This document shows, one piece after another, positions 23,910 through 32,435 of a stretch of DNA of 47,556 bases. How positions within the stretch are numbered: the first letter of the stretch is position 1; each line of letters starts with the position of its first letter. Source of the DNA: an uncultured Eubacterium sp. (GTDB lineage: Bacteria > Bacillota > Clostridia > Lachnospirales > Lachnospiraceae); NCBI GenBank assembly GCA_910583555.1, contig CAJTXO010000012.1, positions 1 through 47,556 on the forward strand, written 5' to 3'. The notes beneath the pieces were generated by a model. The model made no database searches and was not told the origin of the DNA. It saw nothing but the letters and a program-made list of their open reading frames with translations. The translations under genes were made by a program, and so were the position numbers.

Positions 23910-26321
23910 ATGAAAGCTTCATATAATCCAAAAGTAATAGAGAAAAAATGGCAGAAGATCTGGGAGGACGAGAAGGCATTCGCGGCTACGGATGATTATT
24001 CGAGACCGAAATATTATGCGCTTGTAGAGTTCCCTTATCCGTCAGGACAGGGACTCCATGTCGGGCATCCGCGTCCGTATACGGCGCTTGACATCGTGGC
24101 GAGGAAGAGACGGATGCAGGGTTATAACGTGCTCTATCCGATGGGATGGGACGCGTTTGGCCTGCCGACCGAAAATTACGCGATCAAGAATAAGATCCAC
24201 CCGAAAGTGGTGACGAAAAACAATGTGGAACGGTTTAAAGGGCAGCTCCAGTCACTTGGCTATTCATTTGACTGGGACAGGGAGGTCAATACGACCGATC
24301 CCAACTACTATAAATGGACGCAGTGGATCTTCCTCAAATTGTTTAAGGCCGGCCTGGCATATAAATCAGAAATGCCGATCAACTGGTGTATCTCGTGTAA
24401 ATGCGGTCTGGCGAATGAAGAGGTTGTCAATGGCGTGTGTGAGCGGTGCGGCAGTGAAGTAGTCCGCAAAGTTAAGAGCCAGTGGATGCTGAAAATCACA
24501 AAATACGCCGACCGGCTCATTGATGATCTTGACGATGTGGACTACATTGAGAGGGTCAGGGTATCGCAGAAAAACTGGATCGGCCGCTCTAATGGCGCCG
24601 AGGTTGATTTTAAGCTGAAAGGGAAGGAAGAGACGCTCAGGATTTATACGACACGCCCGGATACATTGTTTGGCGTGACATATATGGTCGTCTCGCCGGA
24701 GCATCCTTATTTGGATCAGTTCAGGGAAGAGATCAAAAACTGGGATGAGATTGTTGCTTACCGGGAGGCAGCGGCCAGAAAGTCGGATTTTGAGAGAACG
24801 GAGCTGGCGAAGGAGAAAACGGGTGTCGAGATTGACGGGATCACGGCGGTAAATCCGGTAAACGGCGAGGAAATCCCGGTCTGGGTTTCCGATTACGTAT
24901 TGATGAGTTATGGAACCGGCGCGATCATGGCGGTACCGGCACATGATGAACGCGACTGGGAATTTGCAAAGAAATTTAACATTCCAATCGTTGAGGTGAT
25001 TGCGGGAGGAAATGTAGAAGAGGCAGCATTCACGGACGTGGCGACGGGGACGCTCGTAAATTCCGGGTTCCTGACAGGGAAATCGGTGGAGGACGCCAAA
25101 AAGGCGATCATTGAATGGCTGGAAAAAGAAGGAGTCGGAACGCCAAAGAGGAATTTTAAACTCCGTGACTGGGTATTTTCCAGACAGCGTTACTGGGGGG
25201 AACCGATTCCGATCGTCAAATGTGAATCATGCGGTTATGTGCCGATTCCGGAGGAAGAGCTTCCGTTAGAACTTCCCGAGGTGGATAATTACATGCCGAC
25301 CGACAACGGGGAATCACCGATCGCCAACATCCGTTCCTGGGTGGAGACGACTTGTCCGTGCTGCGGCGGGAAGGCGGAGAGAGAGACAGATACGATGCCG
25401 CAGTGGGCGGGATCATCTTGGTATTTCCTGCGCTATATCGATCCAAACAATGACGAAGCACTGGCGAGCCGGGAGGCACTCGATTACTGGCTTCCGGTGG
25501 ACTGGTACAACGGCGGTATGGAGCATACGACACTCCATATGCTGTACTCCCGTTTTTGGCATAAGTTCCTGTTCGATCAGGGCGTTGTGCCGACAAAAGA
25601 ACCTTATCAGAAACGGACGTCCCACGGCATGATCCTCGGGGAAAACGGGGAGAAGATGAGCAAATCCCGCGGGAATGTAGTAAATCCGGATGATATTGTC
25701 AATACGTATGGCGCTGACACGCTCCGCACGTACGAAATGTTTATTGGCGCTTTTGAGGCGGCTGCGGCATGGTCAGATGACGGTGTCAAAGGATGCCGGC
25801 GTTTTCTGGACCGCGTCTGGAAATTGCAGGATATGGTGGCGGATGGTGACGGCTATTCGCCTGATCTGGAGATGAAGATCCACCAGACCATCAAAAAAGT
25901 GAGTGGCGACTTTGAGGCGTTAAAATATAATACGGCGATCGCAGCGATGATGGCGCTGGTTAATGAATTTTATAAGGCAGGCGGACTGACGCGCGATGAT
26001 TTCCGTATTCTGTTACTGCTTTTAAATCCGGTGGCGCCGCACATCACAGAAGAATTGTGGGAGATCATGGGATTTGAAAAACGGATCTTTGAGAACAGCT
26101 GGCCGGAGTACGATGAGGAAAAAACGGTGGAACAGATGCAGGAGATTGCTGTTCAGGTAAACGGAAAAGTACGCGCAACTGTGAAACTGGCGATCGATGC
26201 GGATAAGGATTCTGCACTCACGGCTGGAAAAGAAGCGATTGCAGATAAGTTGGCCGGAAAAGAGATCGTGAAGGAGATTTATGTTCCGGGAAGAATCATC
26301 AATCTCGTAGTGAAAGGCTGA
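23910..26321 (+). CDS. leuS: Leucyl-tRNA synthetase
   Basis: LeuRS charges tRNA-Leu. The 803-residue protein has the class I signatures HVGH (50-53) and KMSKS (582-586), the zinc-type cysteines CISCKCGLANEEV..CERCG, an editing CP1 domain (about 225-420, with TTRPDTLFGVTYMV) and the C-terminal anticodon-binding domain. AGGAGG precedes the ATG at 23910 by 8 bases. The gene starts 16 bases after the L,D-transpeptidase stop and is probably co-transcribed with it and with the MATE gene. No T-box leader is visible upstream, which is unusual for a Firmicute aminoacyl-tRNA synthetase. Confidence 0.97.
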   Translation: MKASYNPKVIEKKWQKIWEDEKAFAATDDYSRPKYYALVEFPYPSGQGLHVGHPRPYTALDIVARKRRMQGYNVLYPMGWDAFGLPTENYAIKNKIHPKVVTKNNVERFKGQLQSLGYSFDWDREVNTTDPNYYKWTQWIFLKLFKAGLAYKSEMPINWCISCKCGLANEEVVNGVCERCGSEVVRKVKSQWMLKITKYADRLIDDLDDVDYIERVRVSQKNWIGRSNGAEVDFKLKGKEETLRIYTTRPDTLFGVTYMVVSPEHPYLDQFREEIKNWDEIVAYREAAARKSDFERTELAKEKTGVEIDGITAVNPVNGEEIPVWVSDYVLMSYGTGAIMAVPAHDERDWEFAKKFNIPIVEVIAGGNVEEAAFTDVATGTLVNSGFLTGKSVEDAKKAIIEWLEKEGVGTPKRNFKLRDWVFSRQRYWGEPIPIVKCESCGYVPIPEEELPLELPEVDNYMPTDNGESPIANIRSWVETTCPCCGGKAERETDTMPQWAGSSWYFLRYIDPNNDEALASREALDYWLPVDWYNGGMEHTTLHMLYSRFWHKFLFDQGVVPTKEPYQKRTSHGMILGENGEKMSKSRGNVVNPDDIVNTYGADTLRTYEMFIGAFEAAAAWSDDGVKGCRRFLDRVWKLQDMVADGDGYSPDLEMKIHQTIKKVSGDFEALKYNTAIAAMMALVNEFYKAGGLTRDDFRILLLLLNPVAPHITEELWEIMGFEKRIFENSWPEYDEEKTVEQMQEIAVQVNGKVRATVKLAIDADKDSALTAGKEAIADKLAGKEIVKEIYVPGRIINLVVKG

Positions 26322-26323
26322 TC

Positions 26324-27673
26324 ATGCAGACGAACGAAGCGAAACTGGGCAGCGCCCCTCTTCTCCGGCTGATGCTGGGGATGGGGATCCCGACGCTGAT
26401 CGCCCAGATCATAAATCTTTTGTATAATATCATTGACCGCATGTACATCGGGCATATTCCGGATGTCGGTGCAACCGCTCTTACAGGAGTTGGGCTGGCG
26501 CTCCCTATGATCGTGATCATTTCAGCGTTCAGCGCTTTTGTGGGAGCGGGCGGTGCGCCGCTTTCGGCGATCGCGCTCGGCAGAGGGGACAAAGAAGAAG
26601 CAGAGAAGATCTTAGGTAATGGTTTTTCACTGCTTGTTCTTTTTTCCGTCGTGCTGATGGTCGTATTTTTCCTGATCAAAAAACCGATGCTGTACCGGAT
26701 CGGCGCCAGCGACGCCACATTTCCGTACGCCAACGACTATATGACGATCTATATATTGGGAACGTTTTTCGTGCAGATCACGCTCGGAATGAATCCGTAC
26801 ATTACGGCGCAGGGGTGTTCGCGCACGGCCATGGTTTCTACGCTGATCGGGGCCGTACTGAATATCGCGCTCGATCCGCTTTTTATATTTGGGTTCGGTA
26901 TGGGGATCCAGGGCGCGGCGCTTGCCACAGTCATCTCACAGTTTGTGAGTGCGGTCTGGGTGCTGCGTTTTTTGACGCGGAAAGAGCGGAGTATGGGGAT
27001 CCGCCGGGAAAAATTAAAGCTGGAGGGACGCGTGATCGCAAAGCTGATGGCGCTCGGCATTTCTCCCTTTATCATGCAGGCGACGGAGAGTATGATTTCC
27101 ATTGTGATGAACAGCGGGCTTCAGAAATACGGCGGGGATATGTATGTCGGGACGTTGACGATCATGCAGAGTGTCATGCAGTTTATAAGCATCCCGGTCA
27201 ATGGATTCACACAGGGAGTCCAGCCGATTTTAAGCTATAATTATGGCGCGGGGAATATGGAGCGGGTGAAAAAGACATTTTCCACCATGTTTGCTATTGT
27301 CATGACATATACGGTCCTGCTGACGGGGACGGCGATGGCGTTTCCACAAATGTTTGCAAAAATGTTCTCAAATAACGGGGAACTCGTGGCACTCGTTTCC
27401 CAGGTGCTTCCAGTCTTTCTCGGCGGGATGCTCGTGTTTGGCATCCAGATGTCGTGCCAGACAACGTTTTTGGCGCTTGGACAGGCAAAAGTGTCGCTGT
27501 TTATCGCGCTCTTGAGAAAAGTGATCCTGCTCATCCCACTGGCGCTCATATTGCCAAAAGTCACAGGCGATGTGATGTTCATCTATTACGCGGAGCCGAT
27601 TTCCGATGTAACCTCGGCGTTGACGTGCGGCGTTCTGTTCCTCTTTTTGTTCCGGCGTATCCTGAAATCGTGA
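26324..27673 (+). CDS. MATE family multidrug/Na+ efflux transporter
   Basis: The 449-residue protein has about 12 hydrophobic segments. Family features are visible in both halves: IPTLIAQIINLLYNIIDRMYIGHI at the start, GAVLNIALDPLFIFGFGMGIQGAALATVISQ at the middle of the first half, and VQPILSYNYGAGN in the second. MATE transporters export cationic drugs or metabolites in exchange for Na+ or H+. The substrate cannot be read. Its ATG lies 2 bases after the leuS stop, so it is co-transcribed. No terminator is evident downstream, only degenerate 28-bp repeats. Confidence 0.92.
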   Translation: MQTNEAKLGSAPLLRLMLGMGIPTLIAQIINLLYNIIDRMYIGHIPDVGATALTGVGLALPMIVIISAFSAFVGAGGAPLSAIALGRGDKEEAEKILGNGFSLLVLFSVVLMVVFFLIKKPMLYRIGASDATFPYANDYMTIYILGTFFVQITLGMNPYITAQGCSRTAMVSTLIGAVLNIALDPLFIFGFGMGIQGAALATVISQFVSAVWVLRFLTRKERSMGIRREKLKLEGRVIAKLMALGISPFIMQATESMISIVMNSGLQKYGGDMYVGTLTIMQSVMQFISIPVNGFTQGVQPILSYNYGAGNMERVKKTFSTMFAIVMTYTVLLTGTAMAFPQMFAKMFSNNGELVALVSQVLPVFLGGMLVFGIQMSCQTTFLALGQAKVSLFIALLRKVILLIPLALILPKVTGDVMFIYYAEPISDVTSALTCGVLFLFLFRRILKS

Positions 27674-27736
27674 ATACGAGTGCACGGTGAGGCGCGGTGG
27701 TAAGGCGCAAACACGGACAGGGAACAAACGCTGTGT

Positions 27737-27820
27737 GCGAACGCGCTATGCACGATCGTTACGTGCGAACGCGCTATAAACAAGTGCTAAGCGCGAACAC
27801 GCTATACACAAACGTTATGC
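27737..27820. repeat. Three 28-bp-period degenerate repeats between convergent genes
   Basis: GCGAACGCGCTAT at 27737-27749 and 27765-27777, and GCGAACACGCTAT at 27793-27805, spaced exactly 28 bases apart. The 15 bases between copies vary. No stem-loop with a T run is seen, so the region does not look like a terminator. The last copy runs into the end of the FliK-like gene. Confidence 0.75.
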
Positions 27821-29647
27821 GCGCAGATCAAAATTGTATCTGGTCACGGTTCCGACTGGGGCAGGGGAATCCTGCTCCATAAAGTCGTGCACGAGATCGA
27901 TGTCTTTTTCTTTCGCGGTAAATTCAGAAGTAAAGCTGTATCCCTGTTTGTTGATGGCCTCTTTTAAAAGATCTGCGTTTTTTTCCATTAGTTTTCTGGC
28001 AGCTTCTTTTTCTACGAAAAATGTGGTGGAAATATTCGTGTGTTCTTTTGTGATGTGAATGTCGAGGACGCCGAGGGAATCCATTTCCAGGTGGAGCAGC
28101 ACTTTTAAATTGTCTTTGGATTTTTTTAGCGCGTTCTTTCTTGTCATTACGTATAGGTCGCCGTGCGCGTTTTGCTGCGAAAGTTTCATCGGAAGCTGCA
28201 GATAGGTGAACTGCTCGTTCAGCATTTTCATAAATTCCATATTCTGCTGCATATCGGCGGTCGTGTTGACGATGGATTCTCCGGCCGGTCTGGTCGCGAA
28301 CATCCGGTTTAAGGATGTCAGTTCATTCAGTTGTTCCTGCATTTTTCCGTAAAGCCGTTCAATCCCGTTTTCTTCTTTTAATCCTTCCGGGGACAGCGTC
28401 CATCCGGACAAAAACTGCCCTTTCGTAAGTTTGCCAAATCCTCTTGTATTCAGCAGTGCCTGTAGATCCTCGTCGGAAAGGGAGGGCAGGGCGTTTTTGA
28501 TCGTGGTCAGGATTTCTCTGGCCGTCAGCGTGCCGTCCCGGAGAAGGGAGAGGTTCTCTTTGTCAGGCGAGAATTTTTCCATGATCCCAGCCAGCTCTGA
28601 GCGCTCAGCCGCGGAGAGGATGTGCCCCGATTGTTCCGGAATAAAGGAAGTGGATGGCTCGCCCGATGCTTTTGCGCCGGCGGTGCGGTCGGCCATATTC
28701 GTCAGCAGCTGGCGCATGCGCGCAAACGGAGAGTTTCCGCCCTCGGCCGCGCGGTTGGAAGAAGGATCTGCCCCGGGAGGAACTTTGTCATTAGCGGCAG
28801 GAGGAAGTTCGTCATTAGCGGCAGATGGAAGTTCGCCGTTTGCCGTGGAACTGATTTCGTCGCCTGTTTCAGGAGAAAGAACGCCGTCAGTTCCGATCAT
28901 GCCTTCCGCATTTGCAGCCTGACGCTGTGCGGTGAGGTTGAATTCCTCCAGGGAAGGGATGGAATCGAGCGCGATGTTTAGCACTTCTCCGGCGGCGTAA
29001 CGGGCGATCGACGGGTTTTCTTTGACGAGACCGAGCAGAAGATCGTTTACGGATTCGGTTAGGGCGTTCATCCGGTATAACAGCTGGTGTGACTGGTTTT
29101 GATAGTTGTCAAACTGGGCCACGGACGCGGGATCCATTGGCATGCCGAGGCGCTTCATGGAGATCACGGTATTCACATCCGCCTGCGGATATCTGGCACA
29201 GAGTTTCAGGGAGTCCATGATGTTTTGCTTGCTGATGGACTGCTGGTTTTCCAACAGGCTGCGGACAACTTCGAGGTTGCGCGGACTTTTGGGAAGGCCG
29301 GCTTCCTCTAACGCCTGCTCCACCGTGTCCTCCATGCCGAGTAAATAAGCCTGCGACACCGCTTTCATATAGATCGTGCCGCCATCAAGACTGGTGATCT
29401 GAAACACGGCTTTCTGGCCGATGGAGTACTGGGAAGCTTCGGGAAGGGTGCCGGAAAAGGACGAGCCGTCGTCCATGGAAATCGTGATCCGGTTGCCGTG
29501 TATGTCGCTCACGACGCCCTTTAATGTCTCGCCCTCCCGCACGTTGATCATGCCGCCGCTTGTGCGGTATGCCCGCCTGGCAGCGTTTGTATTTAAGTTT
29601 CCCGAGCGGTTTTGGTTGTTTTGTACGCTGTTGCTGGTGATCGCCAT
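27815..29647 (-). CDS. FliK-like hook-length-control domain protein
   Basis: The 610-residue protein has an N-terminal OB-like segment (about 35-95, LKGVVSDIHGNRITISMDDG), a helical middle, a low-complexity region with a repeated AANDELP unit (about 265-290) and a C-terminal FliK-type domain (about 470-580, with the QLPMKL and LGVLDIHITKEHTNISTTFFVE strands). FliK measures flagellar hook length, but no flagellar gene is nearby. It may be an orphan flagellar gene or have been adapted. The ATG at 29647 has AGGAGGGA upstream, and a TATAAT on the minus strand (29689-29684) partly follows dinB's end. dinB lies upstream on the same strand. Confidence 0.7.
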   Translation of the reverse strand: MAITSNSVQNNQNRSGNLNTNAARRAYRTSGGMINVREGETLKGVVSDIHGNRITISMDDGSSFSGTLPEASQYSIGQKAVFQITSLDGGTIYMKAVSQAYLLGMEDTVEQALEEAGLPKSPRNLEVVRSLLENQQSISKQNIMDSLKLCARYPQADVNTVISMKRLGMPMDPASVAQFDNYQNQSHQLLYRMNALTESVNDLLLGLVKENPSIARYAAGEVLNIALDSIPSLEEFNLTAQRQAANAEGMIGTDGVLSPETGDEISSTANGELPSAANDELPPAANDKVPPGADPSSNRAAEGGNSPFARMRQLLTNMADRTAGAKASGEPSTSFIPEQSGHILSAAERSELAGIMEKFSPDKENLSLLRDGTLTAREILTTIKNALPSLSDEDLQALLNTRGFGKLTKGQFLSGWTLSPEGLKEENGIERLYGKMQEQLNELTSLNRMFATRPAGESIVNTTADMQQNMEFMKMLNEQFTYLQLPMKLSQQNAHGDLYVMTRKNALKKSKDNLKVLLHLEMDSLGVLDIHITKEHTNISTTFFVEKEAARKLMEKNADLLKEAINKQGYSFTSEFTAKEKDIDLVHDFMEQDSPAPVGTVTRYNFDLRA

Positions 29648-29700
29648 GAAAAAATCCCTCCTGAACTGAAATCATTACTATATATTATATCGAAAGCCTT

Positions 29701-30978
29701 CTACTTTTTTTCAAGATTGGACGCGCGGAAAATCGCATTATGTCCATACTTTTTCCGTATTTCATCCACTGTATGCTCCATTTTTCCCTGCCGTGCATAA
29801 AATTCCCGGTCCAAAAGGCCGGGCTGGAGGGAACCCTCCCTCGTAAGTTTTGTCGCGGAGACGCCGGGCGGATTTCCCTGCCGCGCATAAAATTCCCGAT
29901 CCAAAAGGCTGAGCTGGCGGGAATTCTCCCTCGTAAGCTTTGTCGCGGTAACACCGAGCAGGCGGATGGGGGAACCGTCCCAGGCCTCGTCAAACAGGGC
30001 GCAGGCGTAGTGGTACAGCTCGCCGGTGACATTCGTAGCGGCTGGCATCGTGCACTGGTGGCTGACGTGGCGGAAGCGGTTGTCCTTTATGGTGACGGCG
30101 ATGACTTGCGCTGAGAAATCGTCAGCGCGCAGACGGCTCCCCACCGAATCGCAGAGATTCCGTATGCTGTGCTTTGCTTCTTCGGCATCTGTCACGTCAC
30201 GGGGGAGTGTCGTCGAGTTGCCATAGCCCTTGCTTTCCGGCTGCTCGCGCAGTACAGGTGAAGGGTCAATGCCATTGGCGTAGTCGTGTATGAGAGTGCC
30301 GTGCTTTCCCATGTGGGAGCGGATGATCGCTTTGTCGGAACGGGCCAGTTCGCCGATCGTGCGGATGCCGAGATTGTAAAGCTTTTTCGCGGACGCGCGG
30401 CCCACCAAAAACAGGTCGCTGACGGGAAGGGGCCACATTTTTTCCTCGATCTCGTGGGGAAACAGGCTGTGGACTTTGTCGGGTTTTTCAAAGTCAGAGG
30501 CCATTTTTGCCAGCACCTTGTTCGAGGATACGCCGATGTTTACCGTGTAGCCGAAACGCCGGTAAATGTCCTCGCGGATCAGGTCCGCTGCCTCCACCGG
30601 AGAGCGGCCGGCCAGCAGCGGACAGCCGGTCATATCCGCAAACGCCTCGTCGATGCTGTACTGTTCCACGACGGGAGTCAGTGTCTGCAGATGAGTGATC
30701 AGTTCACCTGAGAATTTTTTATAAATGTGGTGGCGCGGGGGGACGATCGTGATGTTGGGGCACTTTTTTCTGGCCTCTGCCAGCGTTTCCGCCGTGCGGA
30801 TACCGTATGCTTTCGCCGGCATGCTCTTAGCCAGGACGATGCCGTGGCGCTTTGCCTCATCGCCGCCGATCACGGCCGGGATGTCGCGCAGATCAAGGGA
30901 TTCGTTCAGCTCAGTCAGGCGGTATACGGCGTCCCAGCTAAGAAACGCGTTATTAACGTCAATGTGGAAAATAACCAT
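29701..30978 (-). CDS. dinB: DNA polymerase IV (Y-family) with a duplicated C-terminal clamp-binding region
   Basis: This translesion polymerase (425 residues) has the Y-family motifs HIDVNNAFLSW (catalytic Asp), YSIDEAFADMT (Asp-Glu pair) and the IGVSSNKVLAKMASDFEKPD region. A helix-hairpin-helix (LFLVGRASAKKLYNLGIRTIGELA) and a little-finger domain follow. Near the end, 30 residues starting GV(T/S)ATKLTRE and ending DREFYARQG occur twice in tandem (30 codons each). The first copy contains QLSLLDRE, the beta-clamp-binding-type motif; the second has QPGLLDRE, which has drifted. ATG 30978 is chosen because TGAGGAG lies just upstream. The earlier TTG at 31002 is unlikely. A LexA-like box overlaps its promoter. 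Confidence 0.92.
   Translation of the reverse strand: MVIFHIDVNNAFLSWDAVYRLTELNESLDLRDIPAVIGGDEAKRHGIVLAKSMPAKAYGIRTAETLAEARKKCPNITIVPPRHHIYKKFSGELITHLQTLTPVVEQYSIDEAFADMTGCPLLAGRSPVEAADLIREDIYRRFGYTVNIGVSSNKVLAKMASDFEKPDKVHSLFPHEIEEKMWPLPVSDLFLVGRASAKKLYNLGIRTIGELARSDKAIIRSHMGKHGTLIHDYANGIDPSPVLREQPESKGYGNSTTLPRDVTDAEEAKHSIRNLCDSVGSRLRADDFSAQVIAVTIKDNRFRHVSHQCTMPAATNVTGELYHYACALFDEAWDGSPIRLLGVTATKLTRENSRQLSLLDREFYARQGNPPGVSATKLTREGSLQPGLLDREFYARQGKMEHTVDEIRKKYGHNAIFRASNLEKK
29783..29962 (-). repeat. 90-bp tandem duplication inside dinB
   Basis: Two copies of 90 bases at 29783-29872 and 29873-29962 encode the duplicated 30-residue segment with the clamp-binding motif. The copies have diverged at a number of positions but keep frame and length, which suggests the duplication is not recent and is tolerated or selected. 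Confidence 0.8.
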
Positions 30979-31027
30979 GTGAGTCAGCTCCTCAAAAAGC
31001 AACCTGCTAATAAGTTCGTTTACACTT

Positions 31028-31056
31028 ATTTTACCACAAGAACAAATGTTTGTAAA
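31028..31056 (-). promoter_or_regulatory. dinB promoter with LexA (SOS) box
   Basis: On the minus strand TTTACA (31056-31051), a 17-base spacer and TAAAAT (31033-31028). In the spacer, GAACAAATGTTT (31040-31051) matches the Gram-positive LexA box GAAC-RNRY-GTTY. Binding would block polymerase, so dinB is expected to be SOS-induced. Confidence 0.75.
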
Positions 31057-31063
31057 GAAGGAC

Positions 31064-31092
31064 TTGCATAAAATCAGTGGAGATGATAAAAT
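31064..31092 (+). promoter_or_regulatory. dapL promoter
   Basis: TTGCAT (31064-31069), a 17-base spacer and TAAAAT (31087-31092), 48 bases before the dapL start. It is divergent from the dinB promoter. Confidence 0.7.
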
Positions 31093-31140
31093 AAGTCCTA
31101 ACGGACAAAAGATCCCATCAGTTTAGAAAGGAATGAGCAT

Positions 31141-32355
31141 ATGTACAAAATAAACGAAAATTACCTGAAATTACCAGGAAGTTATCTTTTTTCTACAATT
31201 GGTAAAAAAGTCAACGCATATACAGCAGCAAATCCGGATAAGAAAGTGATCCGGCTCGGTATCGGAGATGTTACGCTGCCGCTTGCCCCGGCGGTCATTG
31301 AGGCGATGCACCGTGCCGTTGATGAGATGGCTGACGCGGCTACGTTTAAGGGCTATGCGCCGGATCTGGGATATGAGTTCCTCCGGAGCGCGATCGCGGA
31401 ACAGGACTACAAAGCGAGAGGCGTTGAGATTGCCATTGATGAAATATTTGTCAGCGACGGCGCGAAGAGCGACTCCGGCAATATCGGGGACATATTTGCC
31501 CTGGATAATAAGATCGCCGTTTGCGACCCGGTTTACCCGGTGTATGTCGATACGAACGCTATGTCAGGCAGAACGGGGGAATATGAGGCGGACAAAGAGC
31601 GCTGGTCGGACGTGATCTACATGCCGTGTACGGCAGAGAACGATTTTGTGCCGCAGCTTCCGTCGGAGACACCGGATCTGATCTATATCTGCTGTCCGAA
31701 CAACCCGACGGGAACGGCGATGAAAAAAGATCAGCTGCAGAAATGGGTGGATTTCGCGCTGGAAAAAGGCGCGGTCATCATATATGATGCGGCCTATGAA
31801 GCATATATTTCCGAGGAGGATGTGCCGCATACGATCTATGAGTGTGAGGGCGCGAAAAAATGTGCCATTGAGATGAGAAGCTTTTCGAAAAACGCAGGAT
31901 TTACGGGAACTCGTCTCGGCTTTACCGTGATCCCGAAGGAGCTGACGTGCGATGGTGTTTCGCTGAACAGTCTGTGGGCGCGCAGGCACGGCACGAAATT
32001 TAACGGCGCGCCTTACATCATTCAGAGAGCGGGAGAGGCCGTATATAGCGAAGAAGGCAAAAAGCAGACGAGAGAACAGATCCAGTATTATATGAATAAT
32101 GCGAAAATCATTCGGGAAGGACTAACTGGTGCCGGCTATACGGTGTACGGCGGCATCAACGCGCCGTACATCTGGCTGAAAACGCCGGATCAGATGACTT
32201 CCTGGGAGTTTTTTGATTATCTTTTGGAGAACCTGAATATCGTGGGAACGCCGGGCAGCGGTTTCGGCCCGAGCGGGGAAGGCTATTTCCGGCTCACGGC
32301 ATTCGGCTCCCTTGAGAATACGAAAGAAGCGATGGAGCGTCTGCAGAAGCAGTAG
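31141..32355 (+). CDS. dapL: LL-diaminopimelate aminotransferase
   Basis: DapL converts tetrahydrodipicolinate to LL-diaminopimelate in one step, using glutamate and PLP; it feeds lysine and peptidoglycan synthesis. The 404-residue protein begins with the family's INENYLKLPGSYLFSTIGKKV. It has the LGIGDVTLPL segment, CCPNNPTGTAM, YDAAYEAYI, and the Schiff-base lysine K250 in SFSKNAGFTGTRLG. AGAAAGGAA precedes the ATG. The DapL variant of the pathway is typical of several Clostridia. It stands alone here with its own promoter. The gene end is GC-rich, with no clear terminator before the next gene. Confidence 0.95.
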   Translation: MYKINENYLKLPGSYLFSTIGKKVNAYTAANPDKKVIRLGIGDVTLPLAPAVIEAMHRAVDEMADAATFKGYAPDLGYEFLRSAIAEQDYKARGVEIAIDEIFVSDGAKSDSGNIGDIFALDNKIAVCDPVYPVYVDTNAMSGRTGEYEADKERWSDVIYMPCTAENDFVPQLPSETPDLIYICCPNNPTGTAMKKDQLQKWVDFALEKGAVIIYDAAYEAYISEEDVPHTIYECEGAKKCAIEMRSFSKNAGFTGTRLGFTVIPKELTCDGVSLNSLWARRHGTKFNGAPYIIQRAGEAVYSEEGKKQTREQIQYYMNNAKIIREGLTGAGYTVYGGINAPYIWLKTPDQMTSWEFFDYLLENLNIVGTPGSGFGPSGEGYFRLTAFGSLENTKEAMERLQKQ

Positions 32356-32435
32356 CGCGCCGGGGATGCCGGCAGGCGCTGCGGACAGAATGGTAAGCCA
32401 GGGCGGAAACGCGTCTGGCGGAAATGAGGTGGATC

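Noticed and set aside
27737..27820. CRISPR array
   Set aside because: Three 13-base conserved blocks with 15-base variable parts are too short for CRISPR repeats and spacers, and there is no leader or cas gene nearby.
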